From Stenotrophomonas bentonitica (lineage in GTDB: Bacteria; Pseudomonadota; Gammaproteobacteria; Xanthomonadales; Xanthomonadaceae), in assembly GCF_013185915.1 (NCBI RefSeq), contig NZ_JAAZUH010000005.1, positions 1 through 64,000 of the forward strand: DNA of 64,000 bases, in the 5' to 3' direction. Numbering within the stretch: the stretch's first letter is position 1; each line of letters opens with the position of its first letter. Below the pieces are notes generated by a model. It made no database searches, had not been told where the DNA came from, and was given only the letters and a program-made list of their open reading frames with translations. This document shows, one piece after another, positions 8,766-19,071 of this stretch. The translations under genes and the position numbers were made by a program.

Positions 8766-8909
8766 ATGAGCCTGACCCTGCCTGTTGTTGCTGCCGCCGC
8801 CGCGGCGAGCCCTACCCTGCCTGCCTGGCTTTCGCTGGTGTGCGGGGTGCTGGTGCTCGTTGCCGCCGCCTACCTGCTGTACGTCGTGCTTGCGCCCGAA
8901 AAGTTCTGA
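8766..8909 (+). CDS. kdpF: KdpF subunit of the Kdp potassium ATPase
   Basis: A 47-residue single-pass membrane peptide that stabilises the KdpABC complex. After an Ala-rich N-terminus it has one hydrophobic helix (about 20-41), then the tail LYVVLAPEKF; the ending resembles the usual YLLxxLLxPEKF KdpF signature. At 47 residues it is longer than the 29-residue E. coli protein, by an N-terminal extension. The ATG at 8766 has no strong ribosome site; an internal start cannot be excluded. It precedes kdpA by 12 bases. Confidence 0.8.
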   Translation: MSLTLPVVAAAAAASPTLPAWLSLVCGVLVLVAAAYLLYVVLAPEKF

Positions 8910-8921
8910 CCGGAGCCGACC

Positions 8922-10634
8922 ATGACCGAGATCCTGTTGATCCTGCTGGCCAGCATCGTGCTGGCCTTTCCGCTTGGGCTGTACCTGGCCCGGGTGATGC
9001 GCGGTGGGCCGATGCGCGGCGACGCGCTGTTTGCCTGGATTGAGAAGCCGCTGTACCGCGTGCTGGGCGTGAACCCGCTGCGCGGCATGTCCTGGCGTGG
9101 CTACGTGGGCGCCTTCCTGCTCAGCAACCTGGTGATTGCCGTGCTGGTGCAGGCGGTGTTCATGACCCAGGCCTGGCTGCCGTTCAACCCCGACCAGATT
9201 CCCAACATGCGCTGGGACACCGCGCTGCACACGATGGTCTCGTTCCTGACCAACACCAACCAGCAGCACTACTCTGGCCAAGCGCAGCTGTCGTACTTCT
9301 CGCAGATGACCGCGATCACCGGCCTGCAGGTCGTCACCCCGATGATGGGCCTGGCACTGGTGGTGGCCACGCTGCGGGCGCTGTTCGGTACCGCTCCGGA
9401 AGGCGAATCCGCCGACCCTGTCCTGCCGGCCGACCGCCGCATCGACGTCGGCAACTACTACGCCGACGTGGTGCGTTCGTGCGTGCGCTTCATGCTGCCG
9501 CTGTGCCTGCTGTGGGCCGTGCTGCTGACCAGCCAGGGCGTGCCCTCCACGCTGGCCGGCGGCCCCACCGCCACCCCGATCGACGCAGCGGCCGGCATGG
9601 ACAGCCAGAAACTGCCGCTGGGCCCGGTCGCGGCGATGGTCGCGGCCAAGCAGCTGGGCACCAATGGCGGCGGCTGGTACGGCCCCAACAGCAGCATGCC
9701 GCTGGAGAACCCGACCCCGCTGTCGAACGCACTGGAACTGATCGGCATCCTGCTGATCCCGATCGCGGTGGTGTTCATGCTCGGCGCCTTCACCGGGCGC
9801 AAGCGACTGGCCGGGCTGGTGTTCGGCTGCATGCTGGCGATGTCGAGCGTGTCGGTGGCCGCCACGGTGTGGCTGGAAGGCCATTCGGCCACGGCCGCCA
9901 GCCCCCTGCTGATGGAAGGCAAGGAAGTGCGCTTCGGCGCCGATGGCACCGGGCTGTGGGCGGCGATCACCACCCAGGTCTCCAACGGTTCGGTCAACGG
10001 CATGCACGATTCGCTCAGCCCGCTGGCCGGTGCGGTGCCGATGGTGAACATGCTGATCAACGCGATCTGGGGCGGCATCGGCTGCGGCCTGCAGCAGTTC
10101 ATCGTGTATCTGCTGCTGGGTGTGTTCCTGGCCGGGCTGATGACCGGGCGTACCCCGGAACTGCTCGGCCGCAAGCTGGAAACCCCGCAGGTGCGCCTGC
10201 TCGCGCTGCTGGTGCTGCTGCAGCCGATCACCATCCTGGCCTTCACCGCGATCACGCTGGCCATTCCCTCGATCACCGGCACTTCCAACCCGGCCTTCCA
10301 CGGGGTCAGCCAGGTGTTCTACGAGTACGTGTCGGCGTTCGCCAACAACGGCTCCGGCTTCGAAGGACTGGGCGATGCCACGCCGTGGTGGAACCTGAGC
10401 TGCACCCTGGTGCTGCTGCTGGGCCGCTACCCGGTGCTGGTGATTCCGCTGATCGTCTGCGCCCAGCTGGCGGCCAAGCGGCGTGCGCCGGAATCGGCCG
10501 GCACGCTGCAGATTGAAACCCCGACCTTCGCGCTGACCCTGATCGCGCTGATCGTCATCCTGACCGTATTGCAGTTCATGCCGGCGCTGGTGCTGGGCCC
10601 GGTTGCCGACCACCTGTCGCTGACGCTGCGCTGA
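8922..10634 (+). CDS. kdpA: Potassium-transporting ATPase subunit A
   Basis: The K+-selective channel-like subunit of KdpFABC in the inner membrane. The 570-residue protein has about ten membrane helices and repeated filter-loop motifs such as [36 protein letters not shown] and [10 protein letters not shown]. These are characteristic of KdpA and related to the pore loops of K+ channels. GGAG lies just before the ATG at 8922. It is the second gene of the operon; kdpB follows after 11 bases. Confidence 0.97.
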   Translation: MTEILLILLASIVLAFPLGLYLARVMRGGPMRGDALFAWIEKPLYRVLGVNPLRGMSWRGYVGAFLLSNLVIAVLVQAVFMTQAWLPFNPDQIPNMRWDTALHTMVSFLTNTNQQHYSGQAQLSYFSQMTAITGLQVVTPMMGLALVVATLRALFGTAPEGESADPVLPADRRIDVGNYYADVVRSCVRFMLPLCLLWAVLLTSQGVPSTLAGGPTATPIDAAAGMDSQKLPLGPVAAMVAAKQLGTNGGGWYGPNSSMPLENPTPLSNALELIGILLIPIAVVFMLGAFTGRKRLAGLVFGCMLAMSSVSVAATVWLEGHSATAASPLLMEGKEVRFGADGTGLWAAITTQVSNGSVNGMHDSLSPLAGAVPMVNMLINAIWGGIGCGLQQFIVYLLLGVFLAGLMTGRTPELLGRKLETPQVRLLALLVLLQPITILAFTAITLAIPSITGTSNPAFHGVSQVFYEYVSAFANNGSGFEGLGDATPWWNLSCTLVLLLGRYPVLVIPLIVCAQLAAKRRAPESAGTLQIETPTFALTLIALIVILTVLQFMPALVLGPVADHLSLTLR

Positions 10635-10645
10635 GACGCGAGACC

Positions 10646-12697
10646 ATGAGTACCTATCCCCTGAATGTTTCTTCCTCCCGCCGCCCGCGCCTGCTCGATG
10701 CAGCCGGCCTGCGCCGGGCACTGCGCGATGCGGTGGTCAAGCTGTCGCCGCGCCACCTGCTGCACAGCCCGGTGATGGCGGTGGTGATGGTGGGCACGCT
10801 GGTCAGCCTGCTGGTCACGCTGACCGGCAACGCGCCGCTGGGCTTCGGCCTGGCGGTGACCGCGATCCTGCTGCTGACCGTGCTGTTCGGCAATTTCGCC
10901 GAAGCCGTGGCCGAAGCGCGTGGCCGTGGCCAGGCCGCGTCGCTGCGCCGTGCGCGCCAGGACCTGAGCGCACGCCGCCTTGCGGCCGCGCATGCCGGTG
11001 CCAGTGAGACCCAGGTACCGGCCGCCGAGCTGCGCCCGGGCGACCATGTGATCGTCAGTGCCGGCGAACTGGTGCCCGCCGACGGCGAGATCGTGCACGG
11101 GCTGGCCACCATCAACGAGGCGGCGGTGACCGGCGAGTCGGCCCCGGTGCTGCGCGAAGCGGGCACCGACCGCAGCGGCGTGATCGGCGGCACCAAGGTG
11201 CTCTCCGACCAGATCATCGTGAAGATCACCGCCGAGCCGGGGCACAGCTTCCTGGACCGCATGATCGCGCTGGTGGAAGGCGCCAACCGGCAGAAGACGC
11301 CGAACGAAGTGGCCCTGACCCTGCTGCTGGCGGCGATGACGCTGACCTTCCTGGTGGTGGTGGCCACGCTGCCGGCGATCGGTGCGTTTGTCGGGGTGAA
11401 GGTCGACCCGCTGCTGCTGATCGCGCTGCTGGTGTGCCTGATTCCGACCACCATCGGCGGCCTGCTGCCGGCCATTGGTATCGCCGGCATGAACCGTGCG
11501 CTGGCCGCCAACATCCTGGCCAAGAGCGGCAAGGCGGTGGAAGTGGCCGGCGACGTAGACGTGCTGCTGCTCGACAAGACCGGCACCATCACCCACGGCG
11601 ACCGCCAGGCCAGCCACTTCCACGCGTTGGCCGGGATCGAGGCGACCCAGCTGCGCGAAGCGGCGCTGCTGTCCTCGCTGGCCGACCCGACCCCGGAAGG
11701 CAAATCCATCGTGCGCCTTGCGCGTGAGCAGGGCTGCACCACGGGCGAGCCTGACAAAGCGGAATACCTCGCCTTCACTGCGCAGACCCGCATGTCCGGC
11801 GTGGATCTGCGCGGCGGCCGGCGCATCCGCAAGGGCGCGGCCGATGCGATCACCGCCTATGTGCGCGAGCTGGGCGGCAGCGTGCCGGCCGAGCTGGCCG
11901 GGCGGGTGGAACAGGTGGCGCGCAACGGCGCCACCCCGCTGGTGGTGTGCGAAGGCCGCCACGTGCTGGGCGTGATCGAGCTGAGCGACGTGGTCAAGCA
12001 CGGCATGCGCGAGAAGTTCGCGCAGCTGCGTGCGATGGGCATCCGCACGGTGATGATCACCGGCGACAATCCGCTCACGGCCGCGGCCATTGCGGCCGAA
12101 GCGGGCGTGGACGACTACATCGCCGAGGCGCGCCCGGAGGACAAACTGGCCCGGATCCGCGCCGAGCAGGCCGGCGGACGGCTGGTGGCGATGGTCGGCG
12201 ACGGCACCAACGATGCGCCCGCGCTGGCCCAGGCGGACATCGGCCTGGCGATGAACTCCGGCACCCAGGCCGCCAAGGAAGCGGGCAACATGGTGGACCT
12301 GGATTCGGACCCAACCAAGCTGCTGGCGGTGGTGGAAGTGGGCAAGCAGCAGCTGATCACGCGCGGTGCGTTGACCACGTTCTCGCTGGCCAACGACGTC
12401 TCCAAGTACTTCGCGATCCTGCCGGCGTTGTTCGCCGCCACGTTGCCGGCGATGGCGACGTTGAACGTGATGCAGCTGTCCAGCCCGCGCAACGCGGTGC
12501 TGGCGGCGCTGATCTTCAACGCGCTGGTGATTCCGGCCCTGATTCCGCTGGCGCTGCGCGGCGTGCGCTTCCGCCCAGCCACGGCCACCGCGCTGCTGCG
12601 CCGGAACATGCTGGTGTACGGGCTGGGCGGCGTGCTGCTGCCGTTCGCAGCCATCAAGTTGATCGACCTCCTCCTCTTCTCGGTATTCGGCGCATGA
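10646..12697 (+). CDS. kdpB: Potassium-transporting ATPase subunit B (P-type ATPase)
   Basis: The ATP-hydrolysing subunit of Kdp. The 683-residue protein has the P-type phosphorylation motif DKTGTIT with the catalytic aspartate at D310, the actuator motif VTGES, the nucleotide-binding region with [10 protein letters not shown], and the hinge [16 protein letters not shown]. Membrane helices cluster at about 35-80, 220-275 and the C-terminus. Its stop overlaps the start of kdpC (ATGA), indicating coupled translation of complex subunits. Confidence 0.97.
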   Translation: MSTYPLNVSSSRRPRLLDAAGLRRALRDAVVKLSPRHLLHSPVMAVVMVGTLVSLLVTLTGNAPLGFGLAVTAILLLTVLFGNFAEAVAEARGRGQAASLRRARQDLSARRLAAAHAGASETQVPAAELRPGDHVIVSAGELVPADGEIVHGLATINEAAVTGESAPVLREAGTDRSGVIGGTKVLSDQIIVKITAEPGHSFLDRMIALVEGANRQKTPNEVALTLLLAAMTLTFLVVVATLPAIGAFVGVKVDPLLLIALLVCLIPTTIGGLLPAIGIAGMNRALAANILAKSGKAVEVAGDVDVLLLDKTGTITHGDRQASHFHALAGIEATQLREAALLSSLADPTPEGKSIVRLAREQGCTTGEPDKAEYLAFTAQTRMSGVDLRGGRRIRKGAADAITAYVRELGGSVPAELAGRVEQVARNGATPLVVCEGRHVLGVIELSDVVKHGMREKFAQLRAMGIRTVMITGDNPLTAAAIAAEAGVDDYIAEARPEDKLARIRAEQAGGRLVAMVGDGTNDAPALAQADIGLAMNSGTQAAKEAGNMVDLDSDPTKLLAVVEVGKQQLITRGALTTFSLANDVSKYFAILPALFAATLPAMATLNVMQLSSPRNAVLAALIFNALVIPALIPLALRGVRFRPATATALLRRNMLVYGLGGVLLPFAAIKLIDLLLFSVFGA

Positions 12698-13335
12698 ACC
12701 GCTCTGCTGCTGTTTCGCTTTCCCGTCCGGCGCGCACCCGCGCCGCCACGTCTGCTTCCCTGCAGCAGCACGGTGCGCTGCGCCCGGCCCTCGGCCTGGG
12801 CGTGGCCAGCCTGCTGGTGCTGGGCCTGGCTTACGCGGTGGGCACGACCACGGTCAGCCGCGCCCTCTTCCCCGCACAGGCCGATGGCAGCCTGCTGGTC
12901 GTCGACGGCCAGGTGCGCGGTTCGCGCCTGGTCGCGCAGCCGTTTGCCGGGAACGGTTACTTCCAGACCCGGCCCTCGGCGGCCGGCTTTGATCCGATGG
13001 CGGCCGCCGGCAGCAACCTGGCGCGCAGCAACCCGGCGCTGCAGGAGCGTGTGCGTGAGGCGACCGCGGCGGTCGCGCTTCGCGAGGGCGTGCCCACCAG
13101 TGCCGTACCCGGCGACCTGGTGACCCAGTCCGGTGCCGGCATGGATCCGGAGATTTCGCCGCAGGCCGCAGCCGTGCAGGTGGCGCGGGTGGCGCGTGCG
13201 CGGGGAGTGGACGCCGCGCAGGTCGAGGCCCTGGTGGCCGCGCATACGGAGGGGCCGCAGTGGGGGGTGTTCGGGCAGCCGCGGGTGAATGTGATGGAGC
13301 TCAATACGGCGTTGGATCACACTCTGCACCCATGA
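12694..13335 (+). CDS. kdpC: Potassium-transporting ATPase subunit C
   Basis: A 213-residue accessory subunit with one N-terminal membrane helix (about 30-50) and a periplasmic domain. Family motifs are [38 protein letters not shown] and the C-terminal [11 protein letters not shown]. The N-terminus is about 20 residues longer than usual and Arg/Ser/Ala-rich. It overlaps kdpB and kdpD by 4 bases on each side. Confidence 0.95.
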   Translation: MNRSAAVSLSRPARTRAATSASLQQHGALRPALGLGVASLLVLGLAYAVGTTTVSRALFPAQADGSLLVVDGQVRGSRLVAQPFAGNGYFQTRPSAAGFDPMAAAGSNLARSNPALQERVREATAAVALREGVPTSAVPGDLVTQSGAGMDPEISPQAAAVQVARVARARGVDAAQVEALVAAHTEGPQWGVFGQPRVNVMELNTALDHTLHP

Positions 13336-15992
13336 CCGATTCCCGCACACGACAGGCCGATGCACTGGTGGAGAGCCTTCAGCGCGAGGCCGGTGGCAAG
13401 CTGACCGTGTTCCTGGGCGCCGCGCCCGGGGTGGGCAAGACCTACAGCATGCTCGGGCGCGCGCACGAGCAGCTGCGCCGGGGCGTGGACGTGGTGGTCG
13501 GGCTGGTGGAAACCCATGGCCGCGCGGAAACGGCCGCGCTGCTGGACGGCCTGCCGCAGGTGCCCCTGCTGCAGCGCGCCTACCAGCAGCATGCGCTGCA
13601 GGAAATGGACCTGGACGCGGTGCTGGCGCGCCACCCGGCACTGGTGCTGGTGGACGAACTGGCCCACCGCAACGTGCCGGGCAGCCGCCACGAGCGTCGC
13701 TGGCAGGACGTGATGGAACTGCTGGACGCCGGCATCGACGTCTGGACCACGATCAACATCCAGCACCTGGAAAGCCTCAACGACGTGGTGATGCGCATCA
13801 CCGGGGTGCGGGTCAGCGAGACCGTGCCCGATGCGGTGCTGGACCGCCTGCACGACATCGTGCTGGTCGACCTGCCGCCGCGCGAACTGATCGAGCGCCT
13901 GCAGCAGGGCAAGGTGTACGTGCCCGAGCAGGCCGCACAGGCGCTGCAGGCGTTCTTCTCGCCGGCCAACCTGACCGCGCTGCGCGAGCTGGCCATGCAG
14001 GAAGCGGCCGACCGGGTCGACACCAGCCTGCGCGAAACCCGTGCCGCGCGCGGAGAAGGCAACCTGCCGCTGCGGCGGCGGGTGCTGGTGGCAATCGACG
14101 GCGGCGGCCAGAGCGAGTACCTGGTGCGGGTGGGCCGGCGTATCGCTGAGCGCCGCGATGCACCGTGGACGGTGGTGACCGTGCAACGCCGACGCGAGGA
14201 CGAAGGTACCCGCCGCGAGATCGACGCGGCGTTCGCGCTGGCCCGGCGGCTGGGCGGCGAGGCCGAGCTGCTGCACGGCCCGAGCATTGCCGACGCCCTG
14301 CTCGACCATGCCGCGCACAACAGCGTCTCCACCCTGGTGCTGGGCCGGACCCGCGAGCGGCCGTTCGCACGCATGCTCAACCGCACCCTCACCCAGCAGC
14401 TGATCCAGCGCGGCGCGCACTACGAGATCACCATCATCGGCACCCCCCAGGCGCGCGCGCATGCGCGTCGCCATGGTCTTTCGATGCCGACCCTGAGTAC
14501 CGGCCGCGATTCCCTGCTCGCCCTCACCGCGACCGCACTGGCCTGCCTGGTGGCGCTGGTGGCCGAGCGCTGGGTGGGGCTGTACGACCTCTCGATGGTG
14601 TTCATCGTGGCGGTGGTGGTGGTAGCTGCACGCAGCCGCACCAGCGCGGCGGTGATGGCGGCCGCGTTGTGCTTCCTGGCCTACAACTTCTTCTTCATCT
14701 CGCCCCGTTTCACCTTCGCGATCAGCGCGCGCCAGGGCGTGATCACCGTGTTCCTGTTCCTGGTCGCGGCGCTGGTGGCCGGGCGGTTGGCCTCGCGCCT
14801 GCGCATGCAGGTGGTGGCGCTGCGCGCGGCCAACCGGCATGCCAATGCGCGCCAGGTGCTGGGCGGGCAGCTGACCCGCGCGGCCAGCAACGAGCAGGTG
14901 GCGCAGGCCGGGCGCGAGGCGCTGGAACAGGCGCTGGATGCACCGGCCTGGCTGCGCATCGGCGCCGACACCAGCACCAGCGGCAGCGCCGCGCCGGGCG
15001 AGACCGACCTGGCCGCCGCCGACTGGGCGCAGCGCCATGGCCAGCCCAGCGGCCGCTTCACCGACACCCTGGCCGGCGCGGAATGGTGGTTCCTGCCATT
15101 GCTCGACGGCGACGACCGGACCATCGGCGTGGCCGGCATCCGCTTCCCACGCAGTGCGCCGCGACTGACCCCGGAGCAGCGCCAGCTGGCCGAAGCGATG
15201 GTGGACGACATCGCGCAGGCGGCGCTGCGCACGCGGTTGGTGGCCGACCTGGAAAAGGCGCACGTGAGCAACGAGACCGAGCGGCTGCGCTCGGCGCTGC
15301 TGTCATCGGTGTCGCACGACCTGCGCTCGCCGCTGGCGGCGATGATCGGTTCGGCCGACAGTCTTTCCAGCTACGCCGATGCGATGGACGCACGCGACCG
15401 GCGGGCGCTGCTGGACACCATCCTGGTGGAAGGCGAGCGGCTGGACCGCTACATCCAGAACCTGCTGGACATGACCCGGCTGGGCCACGAGGGCCTGAAG
15501 ATCAACCGCGACTGGATCGGGGTGGACGAACTGGCGGGCTCGGCCGCGCGCCGGCTGCAGCGCTACCAGCCGGAGGTGCGGCTGCAGCTGGACATTCCCA
15601 GCACGCTGGCACCGATCTGGGTGCACCCGGCGCTGGTGGAACAGGCGGTGTTCAACGTAATGGAGAACGCCGCCAAGTTCTCCCCGCCCGGCGCGGCGGT
15701 GGAGGTGCAGGCGCGGCTGGTGGACGGCGAGCTGCGCATCGACGTGCTCGACGCCGGGCCGGGCATTCCCGATGAGGAGCGCGCGCGCATCTTCGACATG
15801 TTCTACAGCGTGGAGCGCGGCGACCGCGGCCGGCATGGCACCGGGCTGGGGCTGACCATCACCCAGGGCATGATCGGCGCGCACGGCGGCAGCGTGCAGG
15901 CGCTGCCGGGCCGCGACGGACGCGGTACCCTGATCCGCATCACGCTCCCGCTGCTGCAACCGCACCCTGCCGATGACCACGACGAATCCTGA
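13332..15992 (+). CDS. kdpD: Sensor histidine kinase KdpD
   Basis: Membrane sensor that controls the kdp operon through KdpE in response to low K+ or osmotic change. The 886-residue protein has an N-terminal KdpD domain with a Walker A motif (GAAPGVGKT, about 31-39), a universal-stress-protein-like domain (about 250-375), four closely spaced membrane helices (about 395-490, DUF4118), a GAF-like region, a HisKA domain with the phospho-accepting histidine in SVSHDLRSP (H662), and an HATPase domain. The ATG at 13332 overlaps the kdpC stop. It ends 20 bases inside kdpE, an unusually long overlap. Confidence 0.96.
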   Translation: MTDSRTRQADALVESLQREAGGKLTVFLGAAPGVGKTYSMLGRAHEQLRRGVDVVVGLVETHGRAETAALLDGLPQVPLLQRAYQQHALQEMDLDAVLARHPALVLVDELAHRNVPGSRHERRWQDVMELLDAGIDVWTTINIQHLESLNDVVMRITGVRVSETVPDAVLDRLHDIVLVDLPPRELIERLQQGKVYVPEQAAQALQAFFSPANLTALRELAMQEAADRVDTSLRETRAARGEGNLPLRRRVLVAIDGGGQSEYLVRVGRRIAERRDAPWTVVTVQRRREDEGTRREIDAAFALARRLGGEAELLHGPSIADALLDHAAHNSVSTLVLGRTRERPFARMLNRTLTQQLIQRGAHYEITIIGTPQARAHARRHGLSMPTLSTGRDSLLALTATALACLVALVAERWVGLYDLSMVFIVAVVVVAARSRTSAAVMAAALCFLAYNFFFISPRFTFAISARQGVITVFLFLVAALVAGRLASRLRMQVVALRAANRHANARQVLGGQLTRAASNEQVAQAGREALEQALDAPAWLRIGADTSTSGSAAPGETDLAAADWAQRHGQPSGRFTDTLAGAEWWFLPLLDGDDRTIGVAGIRFPRSAPRLTPEQRQLAEAMVDDIAQAALRTRLVADLEKAHVSNETERLRSALLSSVSHDLRSPLAAMIGSADSLSSYADAMDARDRRALLDTILVEGERLDRYIQNLLDMTRLGHEGLKINRDWIGVDELAGSAARRLQRYQPEVRLQLDIPSTLAPIWVHPALVEQAVFNVMENAAKFSPPGAAVEVQARLVDGELRIDVLDAGPGIPDEERARIFDMFYSVERGDRGRHGTGLGLTITQGMIGAHGGSVQALPGRDGRGTLIRITLPLLQPHPADDHDES

Positions 15993-16692
15993 GGCTTCCC
16001 ACGGCGTACCGCCGGCGCGCGTGCTGGTGATCGACGACGAAGCGCAGATCCGCCGCTTCCTGGAGATCAGCCTGCGCGCGCAGGGCTACCGCGTGCTGCA
16101 GGCGGCCACCGGGCAGGACGGGCTGGAGCAGCTTGTAGGCGAAGGCGCGGACCTGGTGATCCTGGATATCGGCCTGCCCGACATGGAAGGCCACCAGGTG
16201 CTGGCCGAGCTGCGCCAGTGGAGCCAGGTGCCGGTGATCATGCTCACCGTGCGCGCCAGCGAAACCGAAAAGGTGCTGGCGCTGGACAACGGCGCGAACG
16301 ACTACGTGACCAAGCCGTTCGGCACCCAGGAGCTGATGGCGCGGGTGCGGGCGCTGCTGCGCACGCGCACGGTGTCGGCCGACGGGGTGTTGCCGCAGTT
16401 CGACGACGGCCGCCTGCATATCGACCTGGTCCGCCGCGAGGTGCACCTGGACGGTGCGCCGGTGGCGCTGACCCGCAAGGAATATGCGTTGCTGTCGCTG
16501 CTGCTGCGCAACGCCGGCCGGGTGGTGACCCAGCCGCAGATCCTGGCCGAGATCTGGGGGCCGACCCACCAGCACGACACGCATTACCTGCGCATCCTGG
16601 TGGGCAAGCTGCGCCACAAGCTGGGCGACTCCGCGCTCGATTCGAAGTACCTGTTTACCGAACCGGGCGTGGGTCTGCGCTTCAAAGGGTAG
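15973..16692 (+). CDS. kdpE: Response regulator KdpE
   Basis: An OmpR-family DNA-binding regulator of 239 residues. The receiver domain has acidic residues D21/D22, the phospho-acceptor D65 in LVILDIGLPD and the conserved lysine in TKPFG. A C-terminal winged helix (about 145-235) follows. It is the partner of KdpD and the expected activator of the kdp promoter upstream of kdpF. Its stop codon TAG is also part of the GTAG head of a SMAG repeat. Confidence 0.95.
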   Translation: MTTTNPEASHGVPPARVLVIDDEAQIRRFLEISLRAQGYRVLQAATGQDGLEQLVGEGADLVILDIGLPDMEGHQVLAELRQWSQVPVIMLTVRASETEKVLALDNGANDYVTKPFGTQELMARVRALLRTRTVSADGVLPQFDDGRLHIDLVRREVHLDGAPVALTRKEYALLSLLLRNAGRVVTQPQILAEIWGPTHQHDTHYLRILVGKLRHKLGDSALDSKYLFTEPGVGLRFKG

Positions 16693-16711
16693 TGCCGGCC
16701 GCTGGCCGGCT
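16689..16711 (+). repeat. SMAG-like GTAG palindrome overlapping the kdpE stop codon
   Basis: GTAGTGCCGGC, a 5-base centre and GCCGGC form a hairpin 23 bases long. It fills the gap between convergent kdpE and the phosphomannomutase gene. The TAG of the GTAG head is the kdpE stop codon. It may serve as a transcript-end hairpin for both genes. Confidence 0.85.
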
Positions 16712-16713
16712 CC

Positions 16714-19056
16714 TCAGAACCCCAACTCAACCCCAGGCAACAACGGCTGCAGCTGTTCGCGGAACAACGCCTTGATGCGTTCCAGCGCCGCCTCGTCGTT
16801 GCCCTCGAAGCGCAGCACCAGCACCGGGGTGGTATTGGAGGCGCGCACCAGGCCCCAGCCGTCCGGGAAGTCCGCACGAAGACCGTCGATGGTGGACAGG
16901 CGCGCGCCGAAGAACGGTGAGTCGTCCGCCTGCGCGGCGGTGACGAACAGCGACACCAGCGCATGCGGCGTGCCGGTGTCCACCGGCACCTTCAGTTCCG
17001 GCGTGGACACGCTGTCGGGCAGCTCGTCCAGCACTTCCGACGGCGTCTCTTCGCGCTGGGCCAGGATCTCCAGCAGGCGCGAGGCGGCATACAGGCCATC
17101 GTCGAACCCGAACCAGCGTTCCTTGAAAAAGAAGTGGCCGCTCATCTCGCCGGCCAGCTCGGCGTCGGTCTCGCGCATCTTGGCCTTGATCAGCGAGTGC
17201 CCGGTCTTCCACATCATCGGGCTGCCACCATTGCGCAGCACGTAGTCGGACAGCTTGCCGCTGCACTTCACGTCGTAGATCACCAGCGCGCCCGGATTGC
17301 GCTGCAGCACGTCGGCCGCGAACAGCATCAGCAGGCGGTCGGCGTAGATGATCTTTCCTTCCTTGGTGACCACGCCGAGGCGGTCGCCGTCGCCGTCGAA
17401 GGCCAGGCCGAGGTCCGCGTCGAAACGCTTCACGGTCTGGATCAGGTCTTCCAGGTTGTCCGGGTCGCTCGGGTCCGGGTGATGGTTGGGGAAGGTGCCA
17501 TCCACGTCGCAGTAGAGCGGAATGACTTCGGCACCGATCGCCTCCAGCAGCGGCTGGGCCAGCTCGCCGGCCACGCCGTTGCCGGCGTCGGCCACCACCT
17601 TGATCGGGCGGTCCAGCTGCACGTCGTCGGCGATGCGCTGGATGTAGTCCGCATTGACGTCGCGCTGCTGCAGGCTGCCCGGCGTGGCGGCCACGTGCAG
17701 CTGGCCGTCGCGGATGCGCTGGTACAGCTCGGTGATGGCGTCGCCCGAGAGGGTTTCGCCACCGACTACGATCTTGAACCCGTTGTAGTCCGGCGGGTTG
17801 TGGCTGCCGGTCACCGCCACGCAGCTGCCCGCGCGCAGGTGATAGCTGGCGAAGTACACCACCGGGGTCGGGGCCAGGCCGATGTCGGTGACGTCGCAGC
17901 CGGCGCGGCGCAGGCCTTCGATCAGGCTGGCGCTGAGTTCCGGGCCGGACAGGCGGCCGTCGCGGCCCACCACGATGTCACGCAGCCCCTGCACCTGCAG
18001 CACCGAGCCGATGGCCTGGCCGATCAGCACCGCAACCTGCGGAGTGAGCTCGCGACCGATCACGCCGCGGATGTCGTAGGCGCGGAAGATGCCTTCGGCG
18101 ACCTCGTTGCCGGAACCGCTGGGCAGCGGCGGCGGCGCGCCGGCCTCATTGGCAGCAGATGTCGCTTCCGGCACGGGGTCGAGCTCCAGGCTCTCGCGCA
18201 GCGTCGGGCCGTGCTCGCCTTCGGCCACCTCGGTGCGGCGGCGCGGCAGCTTCACCTTGCCCTTGCCGAACTGCAGCATGCCGGCAATGGCCAGCAGCAG
18301 CGCGGCCACGATGAACGACGGGATCGCGCCCAGGCCCAGCGGGCCCGGCTCGATGTCCGGCACCGCCGCCGACAGGCGCAGGCCGGTCTTGCCGATCGGC
18401 CGGGCCAGGCCTTCGGCGCCCTGCGACAGCGAGGTGTCGCCCTGTTCGATGATGTTGTGCCCGCCCTGGCGCAGCGCCAGGTAGCCGGCCGACGGCACCC
18501 GCACCTTGTCGAAGGTGTCGGTCAGGCGCAGCAGCGGCTGGCGTACATAGATGACCGCAGGTCCCTGGCTGCCCAGCTGCACCGGCACGGCCAGGCCCAG
18601 GCGCTGGCCACCGGCATCGCGCACCACGCGCGCGGTGACGGTGTCGCCGGCAATGGCCGCTTCCATCAGCGCCAGGCGCGCATAGCCGAAGGTTTTCGGG
18701 TCGGCATAGGCCTGGTCGAGATCGGTGGTGAACACCTCGACCTCCTCGGTGCCCGGCCAGCCTTCACGCACGGCCAGCGCGGTGGCGTCGGCGTCGCCGG
18801 CGGCCAGCGCGGTGCTGACCCGCTCGCTCTTGACCAAGGTCCGCAGCTGCGTGGTCTGGCCGTTGAGCGCGTTCTGCACGCCCTGCACGATCTCGTCGCG
18901 GGACAGTTCCAGCGCCTGCCCGGTCGAGGCCTGTCGCCATTGGCGCACCCCGCTCCAGGCAAACCACACCGCCATCAGGACCAGAAGCCCCACCAGCACC
19001 AGCCCGTTACGCTTGCTTGTCAGTCGCGGCTGTCCTTCCGCCGTTGCCTTGCTCAT
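16714..19056 (-). CDS. algC: Phosphomannomutase/phosphoglucomutase with membrane-anchored periplasmic N-terminal domain
   Basis: Interconverts hexose 6-phosphates and 1-phosphates (Man and Glc) for polysaccharide and LPS precursors. The C-terminal enzyme (about 318-780) has the phosphoserine loop VTGSHNPPDYNGF with catalytic S418, the metal loop DGDGDRLG, the sugar-binding GEMSGH and the phosphate-binding RASNTTPVL. The N-terminal 320 residues are unusual for the enzyme family. They contain two membrane helices (about 18-36 and 243-262) enclosing an extracytoplasmic domain of about 200 residues, then a Pro/Ala/Glu-rich linker. Pseudomonas has long AlgC annotations with a comparable extension. 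It is the third gene after coaBC and dut. Confidence 0.88.
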   Translation of the reverse strand: MSKATAEGQPRLTSKRNGLVLVGLLVLMAVWFAWSGVRQWRQASTGQALELSRDEIVQGVQNALNGQTTQLRTLVKSERVSTALAAGDADATALAVREGWPGTEEVEVFTTDLDQAYADPKTFGYARLALMEAAIAGDTVTARVVRDAGGQRLGLAVPVQLGSQGPAVIYVRQPLLRLTDTFDKVRVPSAGYLALRQGGHNIIEQGDTSLSQGAEGLARPIGKTGLRLSAAVPDIEPGPLGLGAIPSFIVAALLLAIAGMLQFGKGKVKLPRRRTEVAEGEHGPTLRESLELDPVPEATSAANEAGAPPPLPSGSGNEVAEGIFRAYDIRGVIGRELTPQVAVLIGQAIGSVLQVQGLRDIVVGRDGRLSGPELSASLIEGLRRAGCDVTDIGLAPTPVVYFASYHLRAGSCVAVTGSHNPPDYNGFKIVVGGETLSGDAITELYQRIRDGQLHVAATPGSLQQRDVNADYIQRIADDVQLDRPIKVVADAGNGVAGELAQPLLEAIGAEVIPLYCDVDGTFPNHHPDPSDPDNLEDLIQTVKRFDADLGLAFDGDGDRLGVVTKEGKIIYADRLLMLFAADVLQRNPGALVIYDVKCSGKLSDYVLRNGGSPMMWKTGHSLIKAKMRETDAELAGEMSGHFFFKERWFGFDDGLYAASRLLEILAQREETPSEVLDELPDSVSTPELKVPVDTGTPHALVSLFVTAAQADDSPFFGARLSTIDGLRADFPDGWGLVRASNTTPVLVLRFEGNDEAALERIKALFREQLQPLLPGVELGF

Positions 19057-19071
19057 CGGTGTTACCCCCTG

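Noticed and set aside
8142..10721. 859-codon open frame antisense to kdpF and kdpA
   Set aside because: High GC leaves the antisense frame open. The product is Arg/His/Gln-rich with no domains, and the kdp genes are certain.
14100..14480. Universal-stress-like region as a separate gene
   Set aside because: It lies in frame inside kdpD and is a normal domain of that protein.
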